This document shows, in pieces, positions 18,250-28,810 of a DNA stretch of 64,000 nt. The notes beneath the pieces are model-generated. The model saw only the letters and a program-made list of their open reading frames with translations. It was not told where the DNA came from and searched no databases. Each line of letters begins with the position of its first letter. Position 1 is the first letter of the stretch. The position numbers were made by a program, and so were the translations under genes. The stretch lies in NCBI RefSeq assembly GCF_041521385.1, contig NZ_CP168006.1, positions 1,312,769 through 1,376,768 of the forward strand, read 5' to 3'. Source of the DNA: Alcaligenes faecalis. Its GTDB lineage: Bacteria > Pseudomonadota > Gammaproteobacteria > Burkholderiales > Burkholderiaceae_B.

Positions 18250-19032
18250 TCAGACCAGACCAAAATGGCGTTTATAACGCTCGTCCATAGCCTCAAGATC
18301 CAGCAGAACAGGGAAATCAGCCGTATTGAAATCCGGATCCCAAGCAGGTGCCCCACAAATCGTGGCACCCAGCTTCAGATAGCCTTTGATCAGCGGTGGA
18401 ATACGCGCGGGCAAATCGCTGTTCAGTCGTTCAACCGGGTAACGATTCAAAGGCTGAACATGCGGGATATGCCTGTTATCCCGCATAGATTTCTGGGCCA
18501 CACGCCAGACTTCGGCGGCTGTGACTCCATCATCGCGCAGGCTGACGCTGGCGCAACCCAGAAGGTAGCGATAACCACCTACACGCGTCAGAGCAGCAAT
18601 ACCGCCCCACAGCATCATGATGGCTGAACCATTACGATGGTCAGGGTGAATGCAGGAGCGCCCCACTTCGACCATGCTGGGACGCAGCGCATCCAGAGCG
18701 CTGATATCAAATTCAGATTCCGAGTAATAACCACCCGCCTTACTTGCATTTTCCGGGGTCAGCAAGCGGTAGGTCCCAACCACCCGGTTCTCCCCCGGCT
18801 CGGTAACCATGAAATGCTCGCACCAGGGGTCAAAGCGATCTATATCCAGACCATTATGCTGATCTGGAAAGACGGCGTTCATTTCCTGGGTGAAGACCTG
18901 AAAACGCAGGCGCTGAAGGCATTCAAGTTCCGCCTGGGTACGAGCCAGACGCAAGGCCAAGCCTCCAACAGTATGCCCCGCCCAAGTATTTCCCCAATCC
19001 ACTTCAGTACGTTCGCGCTCAAGATTTAGCAT
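18250..19032 (-). CDS. OlsB-like acyltransferase (ornithine lipid N-acyltransferase/hemolysin family)
   Basis: The ATG at 19032 with GGAG nine bases upstream is preferred over the longer GTG start at 19050; it gives 260 residues. GNAT-like features are LQRLRFQVFTQEMNAVF and the family hallmark MVEVGRSCIHPDHRNGSAIMMLWGGIA, followed by YLLGCASVSL and PPLIKGYLKLGATICGAPAWDPDFNTADFPVLL. Relatives transfer a 3-hydroxyacyl chain from ACP to ornithine, making lyso-ornithine lipid. No olsA-type acyltransferase is adjacent, so the exact substrate is inferred only from family. Confidence 0.82.
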   Translation of the reverse strand: MLNLERERTEVDWGNTWAGHTVGGLALRLARTQAELECLQRLRFQVFTQEMNAVFPDQHNGLDIDRFDPWCEHFMVTEPGENRVVGTYRLLTPENASKAGGYYSESEFDISALDALRPSMVEVGRSCIHPDHRNGSAIMMLWGGIAALTRVGGYRYLLGCASVSLRDDGVTAAEVWRVAQKSMRDNRHIPHVQPLNRYPVERLNSDLPARIPPLIKGYLKLGATICGAPAWDPDFNTADFPVLLDLEAMDERYKRHFGLV

Positions 19033-19051
19033 CGTGATGACTCCAAACACT

Positions 19052-19070
19052 TTTGTGCATCATGCACAAA
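19052..19070. promoter_or_regulatory. Inverted repeat upstream of the OlsB-like gene
   Basis: TTTGTGCA-TCA-TGCACAAA is a perfect 8-bp inverted repeat 20 bases upstream of the start codon and 31 bases after the glmM stop. It lacks a T tract, so an operator is more likely than a terminator. Confidence 0.35.
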
Positions 19071-19100
19071 CAATGTTTCAGGTATTTGATAGCCACATTA

Positions 19101-20444
19101 CTATTTCATTAAATCCACTGCAAGCAGGGTATCGATGCCGGCCTGAGCCAGATCGGCTTGTTCAGCCTCTACCATCAAGCGCAGCTTGGGTTCCGTCCCC
19201 GACGCACGAATAAGCACTCGGCCACGTTCACCCAACATTTGCTCCACTTCCTGGGTTGCCTGTTGCAAACCTGCATGGTTTTTCCAGTCCTGACCCGGCT
19301 GCAACGGCACATTGACCATAATTTGCGGGTACATCTTCAAGTCTTCCATAAGTTCTGGCAAGCTCTTGCCGCTATGGCACAGAGCGGTCAGAACTTGCAA
19401 AGCAGCAATAATGCCATCGCCTGTAGTGTGCCAATCCAAGCACAGCAGATGGCCTGAGCTTTCGCCACCAAAGACCCAACCTTTTTGCTGCATCAATTCC
19501 AATACGTAGCGATCACCCACTTTGGCACGTGCAAAATCCACGCCCAATTCCTGCATTTTCTTCTCGAAGCCCAGATTGGTCATCAAGGTGCCAACCACAC
19601 CCTTGACTGGCTGAGACCGCAGATGATCCGCAACAATTAGATACAATAGTTCATCACCATTGTAGATCCGCCCCTGCGAATCGACCATTTGCAGACGGTC
19701 CGCATCACCGTCCAGAGCAATACCCAAATCCGCATGGTGCTTGCGCACTTCCTCGGCCAACTTCTCGGGATAGGTTGCGCCTACTTCCTGATTGATGTTG
19801 AAGCCATCAGGTTGAACCCCCACAGCAACCACCTCTGCCCCCAGCTCGCGGAACACGTGCGGGGCGATATTGTAGGCAGCGCCATGAGCCGCATCCACCA
19901 CGATCTTGAGCCCGTTCAGGTTCAAGTCGTTCGGAAAGGCACTCTTGCAAAATTCAATGTAACGGCCAGCCGAGTCGGCCAGGCGACGCGCACGGCCCAG
20001 GGACTCGGACTTCACCCAATGCATGGGCTGGTCAATAGCCTGCTCAATTTTCAGTTCAATCTCGTCAGGCAACTTTGTGCCTTGGGCGGAGAAAAACTTG
20101 ATGCCATTGTCGTAATACGGGTTGTGCGAAGCAGAGATCACGATACCGGCTGTCAGGCGCAAGGTCCGTGTCAAATAAGCCACGGCGGGGGTAGGCACAG
20201 GGCCCGCCAGTAATACGTCAATCCCGGCAGCCGACAAGCCCGCTTCCAACGCCGATTCCAGCATATAACCGGAAATACGGGTGTCCTTGCCAATCACGAC
20301 GGTAGGACGGCCTGTCCCTTCATGTTGGGCGGCCAGGACTTGACCGGCAGCGTACCCCAAGCGCAAGGCAAACTCGGGATTAATAGTCGGGCCACCTACT
20401 TCACCACGGACACCATCGGTGCCGAAATACTTACGATCGCTCAT
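19101..20444 (-). CDS. glmM: Phosphoglucosamine mutase
   Basis: A 447-residue enzyme converting glucosamine-6-phosphate to glucosamine-1-phosphate for UDP-GlcNAc, peptidoglycan and LPS synthesis. Active-site serine loop [19 protein letters not shown], metal-binding [11 protein letters not shown], sugar-specificity GGESSGHL and phosphate-binding [15 protein letters not shown] are all present. Its ATG overlaps the folP stop by four bases (ATGA), so the two are coupled. Confidence 0.97.
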   Translation of the reverse strand: MSDRKYFGTDGVRGEVGGPTINPEFALRLGYAAGQVLAAQHEGTGRPTVVIGKDTRISGYMLESALEAGLSAAGIDVLLAGPVPTPAVAYLTRTLRLTAGIVISASHNPYYDNGIKFFSAQGTKLPDEIELKIEQAIDQPMHWVKSESLGRARRLADSAGRYIEFCKSAFPNDLNLNGLKIVVDAAHGAAYNIAPHVFRELGAEVVAVGVQPDGFNINQEVGATYPEKLAEEVRKHHADLGIALDGDADRLQMVDSQGRIYNGDELLYLIVADHLRSQPVKGVVGTLMTNLGFEKKMQELGVDFARAKVGDRYVLELMQQKGWVFGGESSGHLLCLDWHTTGDGIIAALQVLTALCHSGKSLPELMEDLKMYPQIMVNVPLQPGQDWKNHAGLQQATQEVEQMLGERGRVLIRASGTEPKLRLMVEAEQADLAQAGIDTLLAVDLMK

Positions 20445-21283
20445 TCAGAGACTCCACATTCAACCGCGTTCCACACATCCAGCGCCTCGCGCGTGGCGGC
20501 TACATCATGAACGCGCACAATTTTTGCGCCCCGCGCCACACAGGCAAGGGCTGCCGATAGACTGCCAATCAAACGTTCACTGGCGGGCTTTCCGGTGACA
20601 TGGCCAATCATGGATTTGCGCGACAAGCCGATGAGCCAGGGGTAACCAGGCACTGCCGCCTGTTGCAAACCCCGTAGCAACTGATAATTATGTGCCGCTG
20701 TTTTACCGAAGCCAAAACCGGGATCCAGCATGATACGCTTGGATTGAATGCCTGCGCTCACTATGGCATCACATCGTTGTTGCAAAAAATGACGTACATC
20801 AACGACTACATCATCGTAGTAAACCTGCTCTTGCATGGTTCTGGGTTCGCCTTGCATGTGCATGACACACAGACCGCAATGAGAATCCTTGACCGCTTCT
20901 ATGGCGCCAGGCATGCGCAAGGCATAAATGTCGTTGATCATGTCTGCTCCGGCCGCCAGGCTGGCGCGCATGACTTCCGGCTTGAAGGTATCCACCGACA
21001 AAGCCACCCCACTGTCGCGCAAGCTCTCAATCAGGGGGATAACGCGCTCAAGTTCTTGCTCCAGGGCAACGGGTTCGGCGCCGGGGCGAGTGGACTCACC
21101 GCCAATATCAAGAATATCCGCGCCTTCGGCGATTAACTGACGGGCGTGGTCCAGCGCCCGAGGCAAATCATTATGAGTATTGCCGTCATAAAAGGAGTCA
21201 GGGGTGACATTCACAATCCCCATAACCAAAGGGCGCTCCAGCCCAAACTGGAAGCGCCCACAAGACCACTCAGGGTAGTTCAT
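20441..21283 (-). CDS. folP: Dihydropteroate synthase
   Basis: A 280-residue TIM-barrel enzyme joining p-aminobenzoate and dihydropterin pyrophosphate in folate synthesis; it is the sulfonamide target. [44 protein letters not shown] and GLSRKSMIG mark substrate loops. It sits 23 bases after ftsH and overlaps glmM by 4 bases, in the same order as in many proteobacteria. Confidence 0.97.
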   Translation of the reverse strand: MNYPEWSCGRFQFGLERPLVMGIVNVTPDSFYDGNTHNDLPRALDHARQLIAEGADILDIGGESTRPGAEPVALEQELERVIPLIESLRDSGVALSVDTFKPEVMRASLAAGADMINDIYALRMPGAIEAVKDSHCGLCVMHMQGEPRTMQEQVYYDDVVVDVRHFLQQRCDAIVSAGIQSKRIMLDPGFGFGKTAAHNYQLLRGLQQAAVPGYPWLIGLSRKSMIGHVTGKPASERLIGSLSAALACVARGAKIVRVHDVAATREALDVWNAVECGVSE

Positions 21284-21306
21284 GAAATAGGCTTAGCCTA
21301 TGAAAG

Positions 21307-23226
21307 TTAAGCAACTGGCGTTGTCGCCGCGGCACCCTCGTCGTCAGCTGGTTTAGGTCCAGCGGTGGGGGGTGTAGAACCGTCAGAGGAATTGCCGTCG
21401 TTACTGTTGGGCACATGCGGAGCCCGTGGAGGCAAACCTTTCATGATGTCATCGATCTGGTCGGCATCAATGGTTTCCCACTCCAGCAAAGCCTTGGCCA
21501 TGGCATGCATCTTGTCGCTATGGTCCTCGATCAGCTTGCGAGCAACGGCGTACTGCTCGTCGATAATCTTGCGAATCTCGGAGTCCACTTTCTGCATGGT
21601 GGCTTCGGACACGTGCGTTGTTTTGGTAACGCTGCGGCCCAGAAAGACCTCGCCTTCGTTCTCGGCATAGACAACAGGCCCCAGGGAGTCTGTCATGCCG
21701 TAGCGAGTCACGATGTCACGCGCAATTTGCGTTGCACGCTCAAAGTCGTTCGATGCACCGGTGGTCATTTGATTCATGAACACTTCCTCAGCGATACGGC
21801 CACCAAACAGAACCGCAATCATGTTCAGCAACCGCTCTTTGTCCATGCTGTAGCGATCGCCTTCTGGCAATTGCATGGTGACACCCAAGGCTCGACCCCG
21901 AGGAATGATGGTGACTTTGTGAACCGGGTCTGTTTTCGGCAACATGCAAGCGACCAGCGCGTGACCGGCTTCGTGGTACGCGGTGTTGCGACGCTCTTCC
22001 TCGGGCATGATCATGGTGCGGCGCTCTGCGCCCATGATGATCTTGTCCTTGGCACGCTCAAAGTCCTGCATATCCACAGTGCGACCGTTACGGCGCGCTG
22101 CGAACAAGGCTGCTTCGTTAACCAGGTTGGCCAGATCCGCCCCCGAGAAACCCGGTGTACCACGAGCCAACACCACGGCGTCCACGTTGGCATCCAAAGG
22201 CACTTTGCGCATGTGTACTTTCAAAATCTGCTCGCGACCACGGATGTCAGGCAAACCCACCACCACTTGACGGTCAAAACGGCCAGGACGCAACAAAGCG
22301 GGATCCAGTACGTCAGGACGGTTAGTCGCGGCAATGACCAAGACGCCTTGGCCGGTTTCAAAACCGTCCATTTCCACCAGCAACTGGTTCAGTGTCTGTT
22401 CGCGTTCGTCGTTACCACCGCCCAGGCCTGCGCCACGCTGACGGCCCACAGCATCGATTTCGTCGATAAAGATGATGCAAGGCGATTGCTTCTTGGCGGT
22501 CTCGAACATGTCACGCACACGAGAAGCACCCACACCCACGAACATTTCCACGAAGTCGGAACCGGAAATGCTGAAGAAAGGCACTTTCGCTTCACCTGCA
22601 ATGGCACGGGCCAGCAAGGTTTTACCGGTACCGGGCGAACCGACCATCAAGATGCCGCGCGGGATACGCCCACCCAGACGCTGAAAGCGAGTGGGGTCGC
22701 GCAGAAAATCCACCAGTTCCTGCACATCTTCCTTGGCTTCATCGCAACCAGCTACATCTGCAAACGTGACAGGGTTGGTATTTTCGTCCAGTAAGCGCGC
22801 ACGCGACTTGCCAAAGCTAAATGCCCCGCCCTTGCCACCACCTTGCATCTGACGCATGAAGAACACCCAAACGCCAATCAAAAGCAGCATGGGGAACCAG
22901 GAGATGAACAGGCTGGTCAGGAAGGAAGGCTCTTCGCGGGCTTTGCCCGATACCTGTACCCCGGATTTCACCAGTTCAGGCACCATCCACAGGTCACCGG
23001 GGGAGGTCAGCGTGTAGCTGCGACCAGAGTCCGGCGTGACATGCAGGGTATCACCCTGAATATCTACCTTGCTGATGCGACCAGAACGGGCATCATTCAT
23101 GAATTGTGTATAAGTGACGCCATCAGTGGCTGGTGGCCGGCCGTCAAACTGCTTGAAAACAGTAAACAGCACCAGCGCAATAACCATCCAGATCGCGACT
23201 TTGGAAAACGAATTGTTCAAAGCCAA
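21307..23226 (-). CDS. ftsH: ATP-dependent zinc metalloprotease FtsH
   Basis: A 639-residue membrane-anchored AAA+ protease. Helices lie at about 9-25 and 103-123 around a periplasmic domain. Walker A is GSPGTGKT (196-203), Walker [16 protein letters not shown], then the second region of homology ([21 protein letters not shown]) and zinc motif HEAGH near 417. It degrades LpxC, sigma-32-type and misassembled membrane proteins in known species. The last 40 residues are low-complexity (S/T/P/A-rich). Confidence 0.98.
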   Translation of the reverse strand: MALNNSFSKVAIWMVIALVLFTVFKQFDGRPPATDGVTYTQFMNDARSGRISKVDIQGDTLHVTPDSGRSYTLTSPGDLWMVPELVKSGVQVSGKAREEPSFLTSLFISWFPMLLLIGVWVFFMRQMQGGGKGGAFSFGKSRARLLDENTNPVTFADVAGCDEAKEDVQELVDFLRDPTRFQRLGGRIPRGILMVGSPGTGKTLLARAIAGEAKVPFFSISGSDFVEMFVGVGASRVRDMFETAKKQSPCIIFIDEIDAVGRQRGAGLGGGNDEREQTLNQLLVEMDGFETGQGVLVIAATNRPDVLDPALLRPGRFDRQVVVGLPDIRGREQILKVHMRKVPLDANVDAVVLARGTPGFSGADLANLVNEAALFAARRNGRTVDMQDFERAKDKIIMGAERRTMIMPEEERRNTAYHEAGHALVACMLPKTDPVHKVTIIPRGRALGVTMQLPEGDRYSMDKERLLNMIAVLFGGRIAEEVFMNQMTTGASNDFERATQIARDIVTRYGMTDSLGPVVYAENEGEVFLGRSVTKTTHVSEATMQKVDSEIRKIIDEQYAVARKLIEDHSDKMHAMAKALLEWETIDADQIDDIMKGLPPRAPHVPNSNDGNSSDGSTPPTAGPKPADDEGAAATTPVA

Positions 23227-23327
23227 TCTCCTGCGATTGCGATAACTTGCTCCATATGCTTACACATACCTGAACAAGCGCCATACATAGTTCATTCTAC
23301 CCGATTCGAAGACCGGCAAGTCATAAA

Positions 23328-23966
23328 TTACCTGCGCTTCAAGCCCCGGGCAACGAGAAAGGTTTCGGATGATTTATCACGCGAAGCCTTGGGTTTACGC
23401 TCGACGACTCTGACAAAATTCTGCTTGAAAGACTCCACGATCTGGGAAAACCCGCTGCCGTGGAAGGCTTTGACAATCAATACCCCTTCATCGGTCAGAT
23501 GCTGCAGGGCAAATTCCTGTGCCAGCTCGCATAGATGCTGAATGCGGGCGGAATCGGCCGATGCCACACCCGACAAGTTGGGGGCCATATCCGAAATCAC
23601 AAGGTCTACGGCGGCACCTTTTAAGGAATCTTGCAATTGTTCCAGTACGGAGTCCTCACGAAAGTCGCCTTGCATGAACTCTACCCCGGCAATTGGTTCC
23701 ATTTCCAATATATCCAGTGCGATAATGCGACCATTGAGCACGCCACCGGAACCGACCATGCGTTCACGTATCAGTTGCGACCAGCTACCCGGTGTTGACC
23801 CCAGGTCCACCACCACTTTGCCCTGAACCTGAATCTTCTCCAGATCCAGTATTTCACTGAGTTTGAAGGCCGCGCGCGCGCGATACCCCTTTTGTTGCGC
23901 CAATTTGACGTAAGGGTCATTTATGTGCTGCTGAACCCACTCTTTAGAGAATTTTTTCTTGGCCAT
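23328..23966 (-). CDS. rlmE: 23S rRNA (uridine-2'-O-)-methyltransferase RlmE
   Basis: A 212-residue FtsJ-type Rossmann methyltransferase that modifies U2552 of 23S rRNA in E. coli. Features: [15 protein letters not shown] loop [28 protein letters not shown] and VKAFHGSGF, supplying K-D-K-type catalytic residues. The SAM loop reads STPGSW where many homologues have APGGW. It precedes ftsH on the same strand (101-base gap) and is divergent from yhbY (17 bases). Confidence 0.96.
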   Translation of the reverse strand: MAKKKFSKEWVQQHINDPYVKLAQQKGYRARAAFKLSEILDLEKIQVQGKVVVDLGSTPGSWSQLIRERMVGSGGVLNGRIIALDILEMEPIAGVEFMQGDFREDSVLEQLQDSLKGAAVDLVISDMAPNLSGVASADSARIQHLCELAQEFALQHLTDEGVLIVKAFHGSGFSQIVESFKQNFVRVVERKPKASRDKSSETFLVARGLKRR

Positions 23967-23983
23967 TCCCGTACAATCTCTTT

Positions 23984-24580
23984 ATGCCAAAACTCAACCT
24001 TACACCTCATGAGCGCAGCGAACTTCGTGCTGCTGCTCACGCTCTGCGCCCAGTTGTCCTGATTGGAGACAATGGCCTGACCGACGCCGTGATCAAAGAG
24101 ATCACCGTCCACCTGCAGGCTCACCAGCTCATCAAGATCCGTGTGGCCGGTGATGACCGTCAGGCTCGTCTGACCATGTTAGAACAAATCTGCGATGCGC
24201 TCGATGCTGCCCCTATTCATCATCTGGGCAAAATCCTGACTATCTACAGACCCAATATCGAACGCCCCCCTGTTTTGGGAGCGCCTGTTGAAAAACCGAC
24301 CCGTGCGGTGCGCAAACCCTCGGAGCCTTACACGCCCAAGAAACTGGCCGCTTCCGGTGTGCAGCGTACGCGCAAAACAGAACGTGCTCGCCGTGCGGAA
24401 ATGCAAGCTGAACGCAGCAGCACCCAAGAGAAAAAAGCCTCGGCCGCACCACGCAGCGTTCAAAAATTCTCGGCAGTCAAACCCGCTGCCGCGCCCCGTA
24501 GCAACACCAACCGTCCTGGCAGCGCCATGTCCCTGCGGGCCGGCGCCCGTCGCGGACTGGGCGGCTCGGGCAAACGCTAA
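23984..24580 (+). CDS. yhbY: YhbY/CRS1 RNA-binding protein with long basic C-terminal extension
   Basis: Residues 1-95 form a standard CRM domain (LTPHERSELRAAAHALRPVVLIGDNGLTDAVIKEITVHLQAHQLIKIRV...LGKILTIYRP with GDNG as the GxxG RNA loop). YhbY associates with pre-50S particles. Usual YhbY ends near residue 97; this one continues for about 100 residues of Arg/Lys/Ala/Pro/Ser-rich, probably disordered sequence ending in GARRGLGGSGKR. The reading frame and codon use continue smoothly, so this looks like a real extension, not a frameshift. It is divergent from rlmE, as in E. coli. Confidence 0.93.
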   Translation: MPKLNLTPHERSELRAAAHALRPVVLIGDNGLTDAVIKEITVHLQAHQLIKIRVAGDDRQARLTMLEQICDALDAAPIHHLGKILTIYRPNIERPPVLGAPVEKPTRAVRKPSEPYTPKKLAASGVQRTRKTERARRAEMQAERSSTQEKKASAAPRSVQKFSAVKPAAAPRSNTNRPGSAMSLRAGARRGLGGSGKR

Positions 24581-24595
24581 ACTGCCGTAAATTAT

Positions 24596-24630
24596 AAGGC
24601 CCCCGCACAATGTGCAGGGGCCTTTCTTTT
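24596..24630 (+). terminator. terminator after yhbY
   Basis: AAGGCCCC-C-GCAC pairs with GTGC-A-GGGGCCTT (one mismatch) around a short loop, followed by TTCTTTT. Confidence 0.75.
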
Positions 24631-24676
24631 GCGCGCTCGAATCAACAGCCGGACAAACCGGCTGTCAAAGGCCAGA

Positions 24677-25153
24677 TCAAACGTAATTGATCGTCAGGAT
24701 TTCGTATTCACGAATACCGGCGGGCGCCTTGACCTCGACGACATCGCCCTCGCTCTTGCCAATCAGGGCACGAGCCACAGGGCTGGAGATAGAGATCTTG
24801 TTGGCACGGATGTCAGCTTCAACATCGCCCACGATCTGGTAGGTCACGGTGTTGCCGGACTCCAGGTCCTCGATTTCAACCGTCGCACCAAACACGATGC
24901 GGCCATCAGCCTGTAGCGCAGCCGGTTCGATGATCTGGGCATTGGACAAAGTGCCTTCCAGCTCGGCAATCCGGCCTTCGATAAAGCCCTGACGCTCACG
25001 CGCGGCGTCGTACTCGGCGTTTTCGGACAAATCGCCTTGTGCTCGCGCCTCGGCGATAGCGTTAATTACATCTGGGCGTTCCACCGTCTTGAGGCGGTGT
25101 AATTCGACTTGCAAACGTTGTGCGCCCTGCGCAGTCAATGGGATCGCAGACAT
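24677..25153 (-). CDS. greA: Transcription elongation factor GreA
   Basis: The ATG at 25153 (AGGA eight bases upstream) gives 158 residues, the normal GreA size; the longer open frame to 25231 is not used. The N-terminal coiled coil (about 1-75) carries the tip motif GDLSENAEYDAARERQ, whose acidic residues stimulate RNA polymerase transcript cleavage. The C-terminal globular domain includes GATVEIEDLESG and ISISSPVARALIGKSEGDVVEV. It faces yhbY tail-to-tail across the terminator at 24596-24630. Confidence 0.97.
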   Translation of the reverse strand: MSAIPLTAQGAQRLQVELHRLKTVERPDVINAIAEARAQGDLSENAEYDAARERQGFIEGRIAELEGTLSNAQIIEPAALQADGRIVFGATVEIEDLESGNTVTYQIVGDVEADIRANKISISSPVARALIGKSEGDVVEVKAPAGIREYEILTINYV

Positions 25154-25561
25154 AGTATTCCTGCTTAACAAGTAAAAGACGCTCCGTAGCGGGAGCGCCT
25201 GGAAGATAGGGGGATAACGATGATGGGGCAAACAATCAAACAGGTTGAATCGGCTGACTTGAAAGTCCTGCTGACCCTACAGCGTACATTCCAACACACT
25301 GCTCAAGCCAAACCTGCCGGCTGCCCCAATATGGCTTTTCCGACACAGTGAAATTCTGTGGCAGAAAAAAACCCCGCGAAGAACCGGGGTGTGAGATCTA
25401 TTGTCGGCAAACTGCCTGAAAATAGCAAGCCCCTGTAACCCCTGTACATAAAAACAGAGCTTACAAGGGTGACGGTTTATAACGAGCCGTCGCAAAGGCC
25501 GCTGGCAGACGAGCCATCACTCCTGCCCGGCCTGAGCCCGCTTTGATCCGCCGTGGGACGA
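25154..25561. other. Intergenic region between uraA and greA
   Basis: Over 400 bases without a convincing gene. It holds a minus-strand terminator at 25361-25390 and presumably the greA promoter; I do not recognise other elements. Short open frames here have no family resemblance. Confidence 0.5.
25361..25390 (-). terminator. terminator downstream of uraA
   Basis: On the minus strand ACCCCG (25390-25385) pairs with CGGGGT (25376-25371) across an 8-base loop, followed by six or more Ts. It lies about 170 bases after the permease stop codon. Confidence 0.65.
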
Positions 25562-26887
25562 CTACACCATGTTCTGGCGACGGCCTCGTAGCAAAGCATG
25601 CAACAAAATAGCACCAAAGGTGGCACAACCGATACCATCCAGACGGATAACGCCAAACTGCAAGGAGAAGTTACCAGCCCCCAGAATCAAGGTGACGGCA
25701 GCGACCAGCAAATTGCGGTTGTCGCTGAAATCCACCTGGTTCACTACCCAGATACGGGCACCGGCAATCGCAATCAAGCCAAACACAACGATGGACATGC
25801 CACCGAGCACAGGGCCGGGAATGGACTGGATGACGGCTCCAAACTTGGGCGAGAAGCCCAGGAAAATCGCAATCACGGCCGCAAAGGCAAACACCAGCGT
25901 GGAGTAGATACGGGTAGCGGCCATCACGCCGATATTCTCAGCGTAAGTCGTTACACCCGTGCCGCCTACGGAGCCGGACAGCATGGTCGCCACGCCATCC
26001 CCCACGAAGGCACGCCCCAGATAGCCATCCAGATCCTTGCCTGTCATGGCACTAACCGCCTTGATGTGACCCAGATTCTCGGCCACCAGAATAATGGCAA
26101 CCGGCACAATCACCGTCATGGCATGGGCCTGGAAGACAGGGGCCGAAAAACTGGGCAACCCCAGCCAGGCGGCCTCGGCAACGGGAGCAAAGTTGATCGG
26201 CGTACCGTAGCCCATCACATTGGTGAACACCCAGTACAGCACGCAAGCCAGTGCCAGACCCACCAGAATCAGCAGGCGCTGGGCAAGCCCACGGGTATAG
26301 ACCGCAATTCCACCCACACACAGCACGGTCATCAAGGCCATCATGGAATCGAAGGTACCGCTACCCATGGCGCCCTTGGCAGCGATGGGTGCCAGATTCA
26401 GACCAATCACCGCCACGATCGAGCCGGTCACAACAGGAGGCATCCAGTGGTTGATCAAACGTGCTGCTCCACCCTGGGTTCGGGCATTGAACACCCAGAC
26501 CAGAATACCGATCAGCGTATAGACCAGGCCACAGATAATAATGGCCCCCAAGGCCACACCAATATTGGGATTGGGGCCGCTGCCGGCATAACCGGTAACG
26601 GCAATCACACCGCCAATAAACGCAAAGCTGGAGCCCAGGTAGCTGGGAACCCGGCCACCGACAAACACAAAGAAAATCAGCGTACCGACACCGGACATCA
26701 AGATGGCCAGATTGGGATCAAAGCCCATCAACAAGGGAGCCAGAATGGTGGAGCCAAACATGGCCACCACGTGCTGAGCACCCATAGCAATATTTTGCGG
26801 CGTGGCCAAACACTCGTCGGGCTGCACGACCGCGTCGGGTTCGCTGCCGGACACACGGCGCCAACGCGGGAAGTAAGACTGAGACAT
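25562..26887 (-). CDS. uraA: Uracil permease/uracil-xanthine transporter family
   Basis: The ATG at 26887 gives 441 residues; the open frame to 27070 adds a non-family N terminus. A 14-helix NCS2 transporter with NIAMGAQHVVAMFGSTILAPLLMG, FAFIGGVIAVTGYAG, the substrate-site VAENLGHIKAVSAMTGKDLDGYLGRAFVGDGVATMLSGSVGGTGVTTYAENIGVMAATRI and GGMSIVVFGLIAIAGARIW. The GxxxTxYAENIG motif is typical of uracil:proton symporters rather than xanthine permeases. Pyrimidine context is weakly supported by carAB a few genes away. Confidence 0.9.
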   Translation of the reverse strand: MSQSYFPRWRRVSGSEPDAVVQPDECLATPQNIAMGAQHVVAMFGSTILAPLLMGFDPNLAILMSGVGTLIFFVFVGGRVPSYLGSSFAFIGGVIAVTGYAGSGPNPNIGVALGAIIICGLVYTLIGILVWVFNARTQGGAARLINHWMPPVVTGSIVAVIGLNLAPIAAKGAMGSGTFDSMMALMTVLCVGGIAVYTRGLAQRLLILVGLALACVLYWVFTNVMGYGTPINFAPVAEAAWLGLPSFSAPVFQAHAMTVIVPVAIILVAENLGHIKAVSAMTGKDLDGYLGRAFVGDGVATMLSGSVGGTGVTTYAENIGVMAATRIYSTLVFAFAAVIAIFLGFSPKFGAVIQSIPGPVLGGMSIVVFGLIAIAGARIWVVNQVDFSDNRNLLVAAVTLILGAGNFSLQFGVIRLDGIGCATFGAILLHALLRGRRQNMV

Positions 26888-27205
26888 AGGGGTTCCAGAA
26901 AAGGAATAAAGAAATACAGCGCAATTCGTTATACGTGGACGCAGCACTCCTGCAAGAGACTGGCCAATTCGTTGAGGCATGATTTTAAACGTGAAAGACT
27001 CAACAAGGCACCTGAAAATAAGGCGGTACGCGGTAAACCCCAACATGGATCTGGCCAATCGAGGTTTCAAGCACTATTTGGCGTCGATGCTCACGCTATA
27101 TGCGGTATATATCCCCTCTATCTGCCTGTGCTTGACTGGCCCATTACAATAGACAATCAGCCTGCCTTTGGCAGTCCGATCCCCTAGCAAAGTGATTACG
27201 CCAGC
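26888..27205. other. Divergent intergenic region uraA / phosphatase
   Basis: About 318 bases between divergent starts. It must contain both promoters, but I see no convincing -35/-10 pair, riboswitch or attenuator, and no supported gene. Confidence 0.4.
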
Positions 27206-27844
27206 ATGAGTACGTCTATTTGTCTGATCCGCCATGGTGAAACCGCCTGGAACGCCGTACGCCGTTTACAGGGCTGGCAGGATATAGAGCTGAACGAGAC
27301 AGGCCGTGAGCAGGCCCGTGCCCTGCAAAGCCACCTTAATTCCCCGGCATTTCACCTGCCTGTGGACGCCATCTTCAGCAGTGACCTGCAGCGCGCCTCG
27401 GAGACGGCGGCGATAGCTTGTCAGCACTGGGATATTGAAATTCAGCAAATCCAGGGACTGCGCGAGCGCGGCTTTGGGACACTGGAGGGCCAGGCATGGG
27501 ATGCGGCGGGACGCCATGGCCCGGATCAGCCAGACGATACGGTGGATATCGACTACACCGTAGCAGGTGGTGAGTCGCTACGCCAGTTCCAGACTCGGGT
27601 ACTGGGGTGTTTTGAAGGACTGGCCCAGGCGCATGCTGGCAAGAGCCTACTGGTGTTTGCACATGGTGGCGTTATTGATATGGTCTGGCGCAAGCTGAAC
27701 CAACAAGCACTGAATGCCAAGCGCACCCAAGCAATTCTTAATACCAGCCTGAATTTCTTCAACATTGATGCAGACTTGAACTGGCGCTGTACCTTATGGG
27801 GCCAGTTGCCGCATCTGAATACGGCACTGGACGAGCAAACCTAA
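27206..27844 (+). CDS. Histidine phosphatase family protein
   Basis: A 212-residue phosphoglycerate-mutase-like phosphatase. The catalytic motif LIRHGETAWN places the phosphohistidine at H10. FSSDLQRASETA supplies the second Arg, RERGFGTLEGQ the acid residue, and VFAHGGVIDMVWR the second His. The short C terminus and GGVI motif suit a broad phosphatase (CobC/GpmB-like), not a glycolytic mutase. It is a single gene between divergent and convergent neighbours. Confidence 0.9.
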   Translation: MSTSICLIRHGETAWNAVRRLQGWQDIELNETGREQARALQSHLNSPAFHLPVDAIFSSDLQRASETAAIACQHWDIEIQQIQGLRERGFGTLEGQAWDAAGRHGPDQPDDTVDIDYTVAGGESLRQFQTRVLGCFEGLAQAHAGKSLLVFAHGGVIDMVWRKLNQQALNAKRTQAILNTSLNFFNIDADLNWRCTLWGQLPHLNTALDEQT

Positions 27845-28029
27845 GCCATACATAGCCAGAATCAGACCAGCTCCACGTCCGCAACCATCTTCCTTACAAT
27901 AGCGATGGCCCCTTACCAAGGATAGCCACAGGCACTATTGCGGTTGCGGTCAGAAAAACATAGCCTCCCTTTCAAACCACGATGAGGCCAATAAAGGCCT
28001 CAAAAACCAGCTACAGAAAAGAGGATCAG

Positions 28030-28797
28030 CTATTTTTTATTCAATCGTGGCTTACGAGGTGCCCCACGGGCCAAACGGTCGTACAGCCAGTTTGGCAGCA
28101 AACGCATCAGACGGGACACAATGCCCATTGGCCAGGGAATGACCCGATAGGACACGCCCTGCTCTATTGTTTTGCGGGCCTTGCGGGCAAAGTCCTCGGC
28201 AGGCATCAAAAACGGCATGGAATACGGATTATGCGCCGTCATGGCCGTACGGATATAGCCGGGAGTAATGGTGACAACGGACACGCCGTGAACCGATAGT
28301 TCCAGGCGCAAGCTCTCGCAATACGCAATGACCGCCGCCTTGGAACTGCTGTAAGCACCTGCACCGGGCAAGCCACGTATCCCCGCCACACTGGCAATCC
28401 CTACCAATGAACCCTTGCCCGCCGCTTTCATCGTGCTGATAAAGGGCTCAAAGGTCGCTACCATGGCCAACAGATTCGTCTCCACAATGGCTTTGAAAAC
28501 GGCGAAATCCTCAGTTTCTTCCGTCAAGGTGCCGACACTGATCCCCGCACTGGCAATGACCACATCAATCTTTTGGCCTGTGAACCGCAAAAAATCCTGA
28601 GCAGCCTGATGCAGGGCGTCTCTGTCGCGGACATCCACCACATAGATACGGTGCTCACCGGGCAAGCTGTCGGCCAGCGCCTGGAGTTCGTCCTGACGCC
28701 GCCCCAACAAACCCAGGCAGGCGCCTTGAGCCGCGTACTCCTGGGCCAACGCTCTACCTAAACCGCTGCTGGCACCCGTGATAAAGACCGTTTGCAT
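28030..28797 (-). CDS. SDR family oxidoreductase
   Basis: A 255-residue classical short-chain dehydrogenase: nucleotide-binding FITGASSGLGRALA (6-19), then D-R-D region, VVIASAGIS (NAG-like), catalytic Ser in VGIASVAG, and YSSSK (Y-x-x-x-K). The C terminus continues through a basic hydrophobic stretch (GIVSRLMRLLPNWLYDRLARG), suggesting membrane association, as in DltE/lipid-linked SDRs. It lies 13 bases downstream of the LpxO-like gene, so a lipid or envelope substrate is plausible. Confidence 0.88.
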   Translation of the reverse strand: MQTVFITGASSGLGRALAQEYAAQGACLGLLGRRQDELQALADSLPGEHRIYVVDVRDRDALHQAAQDFLRFTGQKIDVVIASAGISVGTLTEETEDFAVFKAIVETNLLAMVATFEPFISTMKAAGKGSLVGIASVAGIRGLPGAGAYSSSKAAVIAYCESLRLELSVHGVSVVTITPGYIRTAMTAHNPYSMPFLMPAEDFARKARKTIEQGVSYRVIPWPMGIVSRLMRLLPNWLYDRLARGAPRKPRLNKK

Positions 28798-28810
28798 CTT
28801 TGCCTGCTTT

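Noticed and set aside
21415..22794. 459-codon plus-strand frame opposite ftsH
   Set aside because: Antisense shadow of ftsH; no domain resemblance.
25154..25231. Longer greA start
   Set aside because: Added residues do not belong to GreA and the ATG at 25153 has an AGGA ribosome site and gives the standard length.
26888..27070. Upstream extension of the uracil permease frame (ORF start at 27070)
   Set aside because: The first 61 residues do not resemble the permease family, and the ATG at 26887 starts a typical NCS2 N terminus.
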